A DNA stretch of 64,000 bases from CAJXNP01 sp050305935 (GTDB lineage Bacteria; Bacteroidota; Bacteroidia; Cytophagales; Cyclobacteriaceae), in contig JBNLGG010000007.1 of the NCBI GenBank assembly GCA_050305935.1, forward strand, positions 45,137-109,136. Direction: 5' to 3'. The position numbers and the translations under genes are program-made. Positions 35,784 through 44,026 of this stretch are shown here, in pieces. The stretch's first letter is position 1; each line of letters begins with the position of its first letter. The notes beneath the pieces were generated by a model that searched no databases, was not told the DNA's origin, and worked only from the letters and a program-made list of their open reading frames with translations.

Positions 35784-36197
35784 ATGAAAACTTCTAATTT
35801 AAAAAATGTTTTATCTCTAGGGATGGTGGTAGCTATGCTACTGACAGTATCCGTATCATTTGCAAACACAGGAAGCAAAGCAGAGGAAAAAGCGCGTGAA
35901 GCTGTAGAAAACGCCGCACCTGACGACTGGCACACACTGGCCGAAAGCGCTGAAAAACTGATGCGAAACAAAAAGAATTTAAAAGAGGCAAACGAGTGGA
36001 TCGACCGATCCATTGAAATCAAAGAAACAACCTATAATCATACTTTGAAAGGAGATTATTTTGTGGCTGTTAAGATGCCAGACAAAGCATTGGATTATTA
36101 TGTGAAGGCCATGCAATTGGCTCGGGAAGAAGATAAAAACGCTGAATTATCTTCCTTGCAACAGAAGGTGGCTGCCATCACTGGCATTGGAGGATAA
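35784..36197 (+). CDS. Small exported helical protein, copy 2 of tandem pair
   Basis: I use the ATG at 35784 (MKTSNLKNVL); the longer frame from 35724 adds a non-signal-like prefix. The 137-residue protein has a signal peptide (VLSLGMVVAMLLTVSVSFA) and blocks parallel to the previous gene: EKAREAVENAAPDDWHTLAESAEKLMR, ANEWIDRSIEIKETTYNHTLKGDYFVAVKMPDKALDYYVKAMQLA. Roughly half the aligned positions match, so the pair arose by tandem duplication. A rho-independent terminator follows at 36222. The duplicate has its own 200-base upstream region with the CTGTTCG repeats. Confidence 0.8.
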   Translation: MKTSNLKNVLSLGMVVAMLLTVSVSFANTGSKAEEKAREAVENAAPDDWHTLAESAEKLMRNKKNLKEANEWIDRSIEIKETTYNHTLKGDYFVAVKMPDKALDYYVKAMQLAREEDKNAELSSLQQKVAAITGIGG

Positions 36198-36221
36198 ATT
36201 GGTTATAATTAAGCTTGTGGT

Positions 36222-36255
36222 AAAAGTGGCTGTTTGGTAAGCAGCCACTTTTTTT
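36222..36255. terminator. Terminator hairpin, probably bidirectional
   Basis: AAAAGTGGCTG (36222-36232) pairs with CAGCCACTTTT (36242-36252) around a 9-base loop, ending in seven T. It serves the + strand paralogue and, with the upstream A run, also the minus-strand cupin gene whose stop lies at its edge. Confidence 0.8.
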
Positions 36256-36763
36256 ATGTGAATTGAATTATTGTTTCTTTCAGATCTGGAAATTCCCGAA
36301 TCAATTCTTCCCTTTTTGCCAACTCAAAATCCTCAAAGTCGAAGCCCGGCGCGACCGTACATCCCAAAAGTGAATAGCTATCCCCGGTAGTTTTTGCCCC
36401 AAACCAATGATTCTTTGGAATGATAATCTGTGGAGACTCATTCGCTGAAAAATTAATCCCTAGTTTTCTAATTTCGAGCAATCCGTTCTCATTGATCAAG
36501 TAAACATCCAGTGGATCTCCCGCATAAAAATGCCATAGCTCATCTGACTTTATTCGATGGAATTTAGAAACATCTTCATGGGTAAGCATAAAATAGATAG
36601 CAGTCGAAAAGGACCGGTCGCCGGTGTAGCGGCCAGGTAAGTCCCCCTGAGAAATTGATTCATCGCTACGGTAAAGCTCCCTGAAATAGCCTCCTTCCGG
36701 ATGCCTGACTAGTTTCAGATTTTCAATAAGTTCACTCGCGGAGAAAATATGCATAATATTCAA
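36254..36763 (-). CDS. Cupin DUF985 family protein
   Basis: The 169-residue protein fits the DUF985/cupin_5 family: LVRHPEGGYFRELYRSDE at the start, FSTAIYFMLTHEDVSKFHRIKSDELWHFYAGDPLDVYLI, QIIIPKNHWFGAKTTGDSYSLLGCTVAPGFDFEDFELAKREELI. The histidine-rich positions are those of a cupin metal or sugar site. Members have been likened to sugar-nucleotide epimerase-like cupins, but activity is unknown. The start might be the ATG three residues in. It is divergent from the TerB-like gene. Confidence 0.88.
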   Translation of the reverse strand: MNIMHIFSASELIENLKLVRHPEGGYFRELYRSDESISQGDLPGRYTGDRSFSTAIYFMLTHEDVSKFHRIKSDELWHFYAGDPLDVYLINENGLLEIRKLGINFSANESPQIIIPKNHWFGAKTTGDSYSLLGCTVAPGFDFEDFELAKREELIREFPDLKETIIQFT

Positions 36764-36855
36764 TTTTCATTTTAGAACACATTTTCTAAATTAATAAAGT
36801 TTTACCCAAATGGATTTTGTTTATATTTAACTCAAATTTAAACCGCCTATTCGGA

Positions 36856-37266
36856 ATGGATCCTCAATACCACGAAAAATTAAGCCACCTAAAAGATTTG
36901 ATCAAGCTATCTCAAGTTGATGGAGATGAGTCTCACATGGAAATGAACTTTATCAAATCCGTAGCCGACAGGTTAGGGGTAGACAGAAGCGATATTGAAA
37001 AAATTAAAAGCGGGGAGATCAAAATAAAATTCTCCACCCCAAAATTCGAAAATCAAGTCATCGAGCAATTTCATCGTCTTGTTTTACTCATTGGCATCGA
37101 CAAAATGATTCACCGTGAAGAAATCAATTTTTGCTTTGAATTGGGTGTGAGAATGGGTTTGAATTACAATGCCATCACTGAGGTTTTAAGAAAGACCGTC
37201 ATAAGTCCCGCCCACCTGATGCACAAAGATGAGATAGAAGAAATTTTTAAGAAATATTCTAATTAA
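36856..37266 (+). CDS. TerB-like protein
   Basis: The ATG at 36856 (MDPQYHEKLSHL) is preferred over the upstream frame at 36817. The 136-residue all-helical protein has LKDLIKLSQVDGDESHMEMNFIKSVADRLGVDR at the start and FHRLVLLIGIDKMIHREEINFCFELGVRMGLNYNAI later, each with the DGxxHxxE-type acidic loop of the TerB (tellurite resistance) fold. The role of stand-alone TerB proteins is open; they may bind metals. It overlaps the next, convergent membrane-protein gene by 4 bases. Confidence 0.8.
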   Translation: MDPQYHEKLSHLKDLIKLSQVDGDESHMEMNFIKSVADRLGVDRSDIEKIKSGEIKIKFSTPKFENQVIEQFHRLVLLIGIDKMIHREEINFCFELGVRMGLNYNAITEVLRKTVISPAHLMHKDEIEEIFKKYSN

Positions 37267-37892
37267 AAGCGTAGTTCCAGGTACAGAAAAATCAATATCC
37301 ACACTATCACCTGGTAGTTCCAGAATAATTGCTTGATTTCCAGCAACAGCTTTTCAAATGGGTTAGTCACGTAAACCAAAGTCTTCACGGGATCCTCTAA
37401 CACATTGATCAATCTGAACATTAAAATGATCATGATCACGATTGCCAAAATCAGGTGTATCAAGTGAAAACTGATCAAAACAATGAAATAGGAAACGAGT
37501 GGCCCCGGAATCATCCCCTCGGTCATCAATCGGAACTGATACACCGCCATCATTTGAATAACAATAAACAATGTGCTGATAAAAAGCTGAAGATAAAAAC
37601 TTGATTTTAACCGGTTGACATTTTCAGATTTATATAACCTGGTTTGGTGGGTAGTAAAAAGCAAGGTGGAAAAAAGCAAAAATGCCCCAAGGATAAATAT
37701 GTCGGGAAAAACTATTTCACTGATGGAATTAAAAAATGTCACCTTTTTTAATTCAAGGCTAAAAACCACAAAACCCAGAATTAATGCACTGATGACAAAA
37801 TACAAATAAACAAAACTCTTATAAGGGTGTATTTTCTCAATCTCCCTCAAATAGTATTTAACTGATTTTTGTTGGATCTTTTTGCCGCTCAT
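37263..37892 (-). CDS. Membrane protein resembling cytochrome c oxidase subunit III
   Basis: The 209-residue protein has five hydrophobic segments (about 27-47, 64-82, 99-118, 128-152, 187-206). Helix four, VLISFHLIHLILAIVIMIILMFR, and the closing FWNYQVIVWILIFLYLEL match the layout of heme-copper oxidase subunit III (its HGxH and YWHFVDxVW regions), but the histidine and aspartate of the usual HFVD are missing. I infer a divergent COX3-family member or relic. No oxidase subunits I or II are nearby. It is divergent from mfd. Confidence 0.55.
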   Translation of the reverse strand: MSGKKIQQKSVKYYLREIEKIHPYKSFVYLYFVISALILGFVVFSLELKKVTFFNSISEIVFPDIFILGAFLLFSTLLFTTHQTRLYKSENVNRLKSSFYLQLFISTLFIVIQMMAVYQFRLMTEGMIPGPLVSYFIVLISFHLIHLILAIVIMIILMFRLINVLEDPVKTLVYVTNPFEKLLLEIKQLFWNYQVIVWILIFLYLELRF

Positions 37893-37947
37893 GAGTTAGT
37901 GCATTAAACAAATTTACGTTTTTAATTGTTTGCCCTCGATATTTTAA

Positions 37948-37978
37948 TTTGTAAACATTTGCCGATGGCTTAATTTTG
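37948..37978 (+). promoter_or_regulatory. Bacteroidota-type promoter for mfd
   Basis: TTTG at 37948-37951, then 19 bases, then TAATTTTG at 37971-37978 match the Bacteroidota consensus TTTG-N19-TAnnTTTG exactly. Transcription should start near 37985, about 20 bases before the mfd start codon. Confidence 0.6.
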
Positions 37979-38004
37979 TCGTCATCATAATCCCGCTCTA
38001 TACA

Positions 38005-41000
38005 TTGAAACGTCAGGAATTTTTAAAGTTTTACATTAATGACACTATAATTGGCTCAATCGCTGAAATCATCAAGCCGAATGAACCAAATAAAATTCAG
38101 TTGAAGTCCTTGTCAGGAAGCCTCGATGCCATCGTGGCTTCCTCGATTCAGCAAATCAACCATCAAACCAGCATATTTGTTTTGCAAGACAGGGAAGAGG
38201 CGGCCTACTTCCACACGGACTTACAAAGCATGGCCGGTGAAAAAGAGGTGCTCTTTTTTCCAGGTTCCTATAAAAAACCCTACAGTTTTGATGAGACAGA
38301 AAATGCCAATATCCTTCAGCGCACAGAAATCCTGAATAAGATTTTACAAAAGAGTAGTGTGGGTGAAATGATAGTGACCTACCCCGAGGCCATTACTGAA
38401 AAGGTGATCAATAAAGTGTCGCTGAATAAAAACACCTTTAATATTAAGGTGGAGGATGAAATTGACCTGGAGTTTTTGACCGAGTATTTGATCAATTATG
38501 ATTTTGAGAAAACTGATTTTGTCTTTGAAGCGGGCCAATTTTCGATCAGAGGAGGCATTGTCGATATTTTTTCATTTGGCAATGAACTGCCTTACAGAAT
38601 TGAACTTTTTGGAAACGAGGTAGACAGCATCAGAACATTCAATCCCGATAACCAATTGTCCGTTGCCAAACTGCGACAAATTAATGTTGTCCCTAATGTA
38701 CAGACTAAATTGTGGGAAGAAGAGCGCCAGTCGATTTTAGAATTTCTACCTGCTAACACAAAAATCTGGATCAAAGATTTTGAATATACTGTCGATCTGG
38801 TCGACAAATATTTTGGGCTGGCCACTGACAGTTTTAAGGATATTCTCAAGGAGTCTGGCAATACACAGGTAGTGCTTTCCCCGGAACATCTCTTCGTCAG
38901 CAAGGTTGACATAAAGCAACAGTTTGATCGGTTTCCAATTGTTGAGTTTGGGAGCAAATTTTATTTTAAGGATGCCAGATCCTTTGTTTTTAACTCCTCG
39001 CCACAAACATCTTTCAACAAAAATTTTGAGTTACTGGCGAAACAAATGGAGGAAAATTCCCTCAGTGGAATTACCAATATCTTTGTTTCAGAGTCTCAGC
39101 CACAACTCGATAAACTTTATTCCATATTTTCGGAAATAGCTCCGGAGTTAAAAATACACGAGCTTGTCGCTTCCCTTCGGGGCGGATTCATTGATAAAGA
39201 ATTAAAACTAGCTCTTTTTACCGATCATCAGCTTTTTGAAAGGTTTCATCGCTACAAGACCAAACAAAAATACAGCAAATCAAAGGCGCTTACCCTAAAA
39301 GAGCTCAAAACATTAAACCCGGGCGATTATGTCACCCATATTGAATATGGAATTGGGCGCTTTGCCGGAATGGAGCAAATTGACCAGCATGGAAACAAAC
39401 AAGAAGTGCTCAGAATCATTTATAAAGATGATGATCTGCTTTACGTAAGTGTCCAGTCACTGCATAAAATTTCCAAGTATTCGGGTAAAGAAGGAGTTCC
39501 CCCTAATATCAGCAAACTTGGCAGCCAGGAATGGGAAAACAAAAAGAAGGCTACCAAAAAGAAAGTCAAAGACATTGCCAAAGATTTGATCAGCTTATAT
39601 GCTAAAAGGAAAACAGCCCCCGGCTTTGCTTTTACCCGGGACAGCTTCCTGCAAGCCGAGCTTGAGACCTCATTTATTTATGAAGACACCCCAGACCAGG
39701 GAAAATCCACAGAGGACGTAAAAAAAGATATGGAGCAACCGCATCCCATGGATCGATTAGTCTGTGGTGATGTGGGTTTCGGAAAAACCGAAGTCGCCAT
39801 CCGGGCAGCATTCAAAGCTGTGACCGACAATAAGCAGGTAGCAGTCTTGGTCCCGACTACGATTCTCGCCTTGCAGCATTTCAGAACATTTAGCGAACGC
39901 CTGAAAAATTTTCCGGTAAGTATTGATTACTTAAACAGGTTCAGGTCTGCGAAAGAATCGAAAGAAGTTATCACAAAAATCAACGATGGCTCCATTGACA
40001 TCGTCATTGGCACACACCGTTTAGTCAATAAATCAATTAGCTTTAAAAACCTCGGCTTATTAATTATCGACGAAGAACAAAAATTTGGTGTAAAGATTAA
40101 GGATCGATTGAAAGAAATGAGGGTTAATGTGGATGTTCTGACGTTGACAGCCACTCCCATTCCACGTACACTACACTTTTCGCTGATGGGCGCCAGGGAT
40201 TTATCAGTAATTTCAACTCCTCCTCCTAACAGACAACCTGTTACTACAGAAATTCACACGTTCAATAAAGAAATAATCCGTGATGCCATTGTATATGAAC
40301 TAAAAAGGGGAGGTCAGGTATTTTTTGTTCACAACCGGGTAAAGGATATCGAAGAGATAGGTAATATTATTTTGAAACTTGTTCCGGATTCACGTATTGG
40401 CATTGCCCACGGACAAATGGAGGGCCACCGACTTGAAAAAGTGATGATGCGCTTTATCGAGGGAGAGTATGATATTCTTGTTTCCACCAATATTATCGAA
40501 TCCGGCCTTGACATACCCAATGCCAACACTATCATAATAAATCAGGCACATTTTTTCGGCTTGTCTGATCTCCATCAAATGCGCGGACGTGTTGGCCGGT
40601 CCAATAAAAAGGCATTTTGTTATTTACTGGCACCTCCGTCCATAAGTCTTTCGTCGGAGGCAATTAAGCGATTAAAGACCCTGGAAGAATTCTCGGATCT
40701 TGGTGATGGTTTTAAGGTTGCGATGAGAGACCTGGATATCAGGGGAGCCGGAAATTTACTTGGCGCTGAGCAAAGTGGATTTATCAATGACCTTGGCTTT
40801 GACACCTACCATAAAATACTTGATGAAGCAGTAAATGAGTTAAAAGAGACCGAATTCAGGGATTTATTCAAAAATGAGCTCGTCATTGATCCAAAAAAAT
40901 TAGTGGTTGATTGTAATATTGAGACAGATTTTGAAGTAATAATTCCTGATTCTTATGTCAGCAATATTAGTGAACGGCTGCAACTCTACAACCAGCTCGA

Positions 41001-41361
41001 CAACATAGCCTCAGAAAGTAATTTGGAAGAATTCATTAAAAATACGGAGGACCGTTTTGGAAAACTTGTTCAGCCGGTGAGGGACTTAATTGAGGTCGTC
41101 AAAATAAGATGGATGGCTGAAAAACTTGGTTTTGAGAAAGTTATCATCAAAAATGAATCCATTAAGGGATATTTTATTGATTCAGAAAACAAGGAATTCT
41201 TTCAATCGAATATTTTTGGCAGCATCCTAAATTATATTCAAAGAAATTCAAAAAACTGTAAATTGAAGGAAACAAAGTCCAGGTTGATTTTTATTCAAGA
41301 CAACATTAAAAGCATTGACGAGGCAGTTGAAGTATTCCAAGAAATAAGTGGAAATAATTAA
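38005..41361 (+). CDS. mfd: Transcription-repair coupling factor
   Basis: The 1118-residue protein removes RNA polymerase stalled at lesions and recruits UvrA. An N-terminal UvrB-like region (about 20-330) contains REEAAYFHTDLQ and FSIRGGIVDIFSFGNELPYRIELFG. The CarD-like polymerase-interaction domain starts at about 432 with LNPGDYVTHIEYGIGRFAGM. The helicase core follows: CGDVGFGKTEVAIRAAF (about 587-603), IIDEEQKFG (about 688), LTLTATPIPRTLHFSLMGARDLSVI, and the MRGRVGRSNKKAFCYLL motif VI. A TRCF C-terminal domain ends the protein. No ATG fits before residue 77, so translation seems to start at the TTG at 38005, 20 bases after the predicted transcription start. Confidence 0.95.
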   Translation: MKRQEFLKFYINDTIIGSIAEIIKPNEPNKIQLKSLSGSLDAIVASSIQQINHQTSIFVLQDREEAAYFHTDLQSMAGEKEVLFFPGSYKKPYSFDETENANILQRTEILNKILQKSSVGEMIVTYPEAITEKVINKVSLNKNTFNIKVEDEIDLEFLTEYLINYDFEKTDFVFEAGQFSIRGGIVDIFSFGNELPYRIELFGNEVDSIRTFNPDNQLSVAKLRQINVVPNVQTKLWEEERQSILEFLPANTKIWIKDFEYTVDLVDKYFGLATDSFKDILKESGNTQVVLSPEHLFVSKVDIKQQFDRFPIVEFGSKFYFKDARSFVFNSSPQTSFNKNFELLAKQMEENSLSGITNIFVSESQPQLDKLYSIFSEIAPELKIHELVASLRGGFIDKELKLALFTDHQLFERFHRYKTKQKYSKSKALTLKELKTLNPGDYVTHIEYGIGRFAGMEQIDQHGNKQEVLRIIYKDDDLLYVSVQSLHKISKYSGKEGVPPNISKLGSQEWENKKKATKKKVKDIAKDLISLYAKRKTAPGFAFTRDSFLQAELETSFIYEDTPDQGKSTEDVKKDMEQPHPMDRLVCGDVGFGKTEVAIRAAFKAVTDNKQVAVLVPTTILALQHFRTFSERLKNFPVSIDYLNRFRSAKESKEVITKINDGSIDIVIGTHRLVNKSISFKNLGLLIIDEEQKFGVKIKDRLKEMRVNVDVLTLTATPIPRTLHFSLMGARDLSVISTPPPNRQPVTTEIHTFNKEIIRDAIVYELKRGGQVFFVHNRVKDIEEIGNIILKLVPDSRIGIAHGQMEGHRLEKVMMRFIEGEYDILVSTNIIESGLDIPNANTIIINQAHFFGLSDLHQMRGRVGRSNKKAFCYLLAPPSISLSSEAIKRLKTLEEFSDLGDGFKVAMRDLDIRGAGNLLGAEQSGFINDLGFDTYHKILDEAVNELKETEFRDLFKNELVIDPKKLVVDCNIETDFEVIIPDSYVSNISERLQLYNQLDNIASESNLEEFIKNTEDRFGKLVQPVRDLIEVVKIRWMAEKLGFEKVIIKNESIKGYFIDSENKEFFQSNIFGSILNYIQRNSKNCKLKETKSRLIFIQDNIKSIDEAVEVFQEISGNN

Positions 41362-41560
41362 TTATGTATGCAATAATTTGTCAAACTTTTAATTTTATTG
41401 TAGGAAGAATAGCTCTAATATTAGGTTCTGAATAAATTATTGTACGGTATATTTAACTTTTTATTTATTTTTTAGGATTAAATTAAGATATTTAGGGTTT
41501 ATCTTAAGTTGAATAATTGTATTGAATAAATAATCAGGTTTATCAATTAAAATACAGGTT

Positions 41561-42799
41561 ATGAAAAATTTTGTGAATTATGCATTGTTCCTTCCGGCAA
41601 TAGCTTTTGTGTTTTTACAAGGCTGTAAATCCGGAAGCCACCCCACTGCTTCAAATCCTGGGCCTATTAGTACGGCGACGGGAATGGAGTACAATTCCGA
41701 TGAAGGATTTCAAGTAATGGATTTTAGAGGTCAGCCGGACGGACCAAACCTGGTTTTTATAGAAGGCGGCCGGTCTGTTCTGGGATCATTTGAAGAAGAT
41801 ATCTTTAACACTAGGGACAACGTTGAGAGAACGGTTACTGTCGCTTCATTTTATATGGACGAAACCGAAGTGGCCAATATCCACTGGCTAGAGTATCTAT
41901 ATTACATCCAGTTGGATTCCTCAAGGGTGTTTTACGAATCTGCTCTTCCGGATACTTCTGTTTGGGCAAGAGACCTGGCATACAATGACCCTTATGTGGA
42001 TCATTATTTAAGATATCCTGGCTTCCGTTATTTCCCGGTAGTTGGAGTAAGCTGGAAACAGGCTGTCGACTACTGCGGTTGGAGAACAGCCTTCGTTAAT
42101 GCGCGTTTGGCAGATCAGGCTGGTATTGAGCTTCCGGCAGAAAGTGCTGGTGGTAGAATTCCACTTGAGTCAGGAGTTGTGCTACCTGATTATCGATTGC
42201 CAAGTGAAGCAGAGTGGGAGTATGCCGCGCAGGCATTGATAGGAACTCAATGGTTAGACGAAAACCAAACACATAAAAGAATTTATCCCTGGGATGGTCA
42301 CTCATTAAGAAATCCTTATGGCAAACAAATGGGTACATTTTTGGCCAACTTCAAAAGAGGCAGGGGTGATTACGCTGGTATTGCCGGGAAGTTAAACGAC
42401 GGCGCCATGATCACCACCGATGTTTATAGCTACCCACCAAATGAATTTGGCCTTTACAATATGTCAGGAAATGTAAACGAATGGGTTTTTGACGTTTATC
42501 GACCCCTTTCGTACCAGGATATGGAAGATATGAACCCTGTAAGAAGGAATCGGGATGATTTGGAAAACAGATTTGAGGCTCCTGATTACGATCCAAATAT
42601 AGATGACCCTGCATCTGGATACGATTTTGCCAATTTTAATTCATTGATTTCTGACAGGGCCCGGGTTTTTAAAGGAGGAAGCTGGAGGGATATCGCCTAC
42701 TGGTTATCCCCTGGAACGAGAAGATATCTTGATCAGGATTCGGCCACTTCATTCATCGGTTTCCGGTGCGCTATGATCAGGGCCGGCACAAACAAATAA
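41561..42799 (+). CDS. gldJ: Gliding motility / T9SS lipoprotein GldJ-like
   Basis: The 412-residue protein has a lipoprotein signal ending VFLQGCKSGSH (Cys about 22). The rest is a formylglycine-generating-enzyme (SUMF1) fold: NLVFIEGGRSVLGSFEED, VTVASFYMDETEVANIHWLEYLYYI, YFPVVGVSWKQAVDYCGWRT, YRLPSEAEWEYAAQ, NEFGLYNMSGNVNEWVFDVY and FKGGSWRD. The ETEVAN block and the ALPDTSVW...YNDPYVDHY region point to GldJ rather than GldK, though it is shorter than the Flavobacterium form. GldJ is needed for gliding and type IX secretion. A terminator follows at once. No other gld genes are adjacent, as is usual for gldJ. Confidence 0.88.
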   Translation: MKNFVNYALFLPAIAFVFLQGCKSGSHPTASNPGPISTATGMEYNSDEGFQVMDFRGQPDGPNLVFIEGGRSVLGSFEEDIFNTRDNVERTVTVASFYMDETEVANIHWLEYLYYIQLDSSRVFYESALPDTSVWARDLAYNDPYVDHYLRYPGFRYFPVVGVSWKQAVDYCGWRTAFVNARLADQAGIELPAESAGGRIPLESGVVLPDYRLPSEAEWEYAAQALIGTQWLDENQTHKRIYPWDGHSLRNPYGKQMGTFLANFKRGRGDYAGIAGKLNDGAMITTDVYSYPPNEFGLYNMSGNVNEWVFDVYRPLSYQDMEDMNPVRRNRDDLENRFEAPDYDPNIDDPASGYDFANFNSLISDRARVFKGGSWRDIAYWLSPGTRRYLDQDSATSFIGFRCAMIRAGTNK

Positions 42800-42825
42800 A
42801 AAAATACCTGTATTTGATAAATAAG

Positions 42826-42851
42826 AAACCGCTCCCTGGGGCGGTTTTTTT
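42826..42851 (+). terminator. Rho-independent terminator after gldJ
   Basis: AAACCGC (42826-42832) pairs with GCGGTTT (42841-42847), followed by a run of seven T beginning at 42845. Confidence 0.85.
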
Positions 42852-43554
42852 ATTTGGCCATTGTAAGAGAAGCTATGCTTATTGAAGACGGGTTGGTGAT
42901 TAATATTTCCTTTGCGCATTCTGCAAGGGTGGACCCGGTGGTGATCACATCGTCAACGACCAGCACATGTTTATTTTTTAGCAATTTTTCCGGGTCACTG
43001 GCTTTAAACAACCCTTGCGCACTAAACATTCTGTCGGATCTGGATTTTAAGGTTTGCGTTTTATTTTCCACCATTCTTTTAACAACAGTCAAATTTATGG
43101 GAATATTTAAAACGCTTGCGATACCCTTGCTAATAACAGCGCTTTGGTTGAAACCTCTTTTCGTAAGTTTTTTTTGATGGAGAGGGACTGGGATGATAAA
43201 ATCAAATTTCTCAGAACCAACGGCTTTTTTAATCTGTTCGCCAAACCAAATTCCAAGTGTGTATCCTATATTTTGAAAACCTCCATACTTAAATTCATGA
43301 AGCAGCCTTTGCGAAATATTATCTTTACGGAACTGCAAAAAGCAAAAAATGTGTGCTGGGTCAATATCTAAAAATTTATCTCGAAAATTTTCAATATTGG
43401 TGTGGTGGTCAATGGTCGGAAGGTTAGCTTTGCAGCTAATACAAATGATCTGCTCAGTGGTAGAAAGTGCAGTCTGACAGTTAAAACAAAGCCTTGGAAA
43501 AATCAGATCTATGAAATCCTTGCTGTACTTAAGAAATGAGTTGGACATATTCAA
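42850..43554 (-). CDS. ComF-family phosphoribosyltransferase-like protein
   Basis: The 234-residue protein has a zinc-finger start (FPRLCFNCQ...CISCK, about 15-38) and a phosphoribosyltransferase domain with KKLTKRGFNQSAVISKGIA and the PRPP loop HVLVVDDVITTGSTLAECA (about 193-211). ComF proteins take part in natural DNA uptake in several bacteria; whether this strain is competent is unknown. The gene ends inside the gldJ terminator. It is divergent from the 117-residue unknown gene with only 17 bases between them. Confidence 0.88.
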   Translation of the reverse strand: MNMSNSFLKYSKDFIDLIFPRLCFNCQTALSTTEQIICISCKANLPTIDHHTNIENFRDKFLDIDPAHIFCFLQFRKDNISQRLLHEFKYGGFQNIGYTLGIWFGEQIKKAVGSEKFDFIIPVPLHQKKLTKRGFNQSAVISKGIASVLNIPINLTVVKRMVENKTQTLKSRSDRMFSAQGLFKASDPEKLLKNKHVLVVDDVITTGSTLAECAKEILITNPSSISIASLTMAK

Positions 43555-43571
43555 AATAATAAAAATCGATT

Positions 43572-43925
43572 ATGTTTAAAAGAGATCTTGATTTTGATAA
43601 AAAATGGAATGAACTGCTCGTCAAAATTTCTAAAAAAATAGGAAAAAAACCTACAGACTTAAATGCAGTTTTATTTTTGATAGGAGTACACGAGCTTGGG
43701 AAAGGAGTGAAGACATTTACAAAAGAGCAAAAACAAGACCTCATGCATATTGCTATATGCAAGGTTCTCAGCTTATCGGGGTACTATGAGCTGGAGGGAT
43801 TGGATGAAGACGGCTGGCCACACTGGAAGCTGAAGAAAAAACTGCCGCACTTTGATATTCTGGAACAGGAAAAGCTATTAAAAATGCATGTCATGGAGTA
43901 TTTCGATACTGAGCTGGAATTATGA
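43572..43925 (+). CDS. Conserved hypothetical protein (117 residues)
   Basis: I do not recognise a named family. The sequence is typical of small cytosolic proteins conserved in Cytophagales: DLDFDKKWNELLVKISKKIGKKPTDLNAVLFLIGVHELGKG, then DLMHIAICKVLSLSGYYELEGLDEDGWPHW and a terminal helix LLKMHVMEYFDTEL. No signal peptide or membrane segment is present. It is divergent from the ComF gene, which may hint at shared control. Confidence 0.72.
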   Translation: MFKRDLDFDKKWNELLVKISKKIGKKPTDLNAVLFLIGVHELGKGVKTFTKEQKQDLMHIAICKVLSLSGYYELEGLDEDGWPHWKLKKKLPHFDILEQEKLLKMHVMEYFDTELEL

Positions 43926-44026
43926 TATGTTGATCCTATGTAAAACGTTGACAAATTCAAATGTGTATCCTATTTTAATAAGCTATATTTATTCTGGTAA
44001 TTTTTTGAAAAATTAAATCAATTGAA

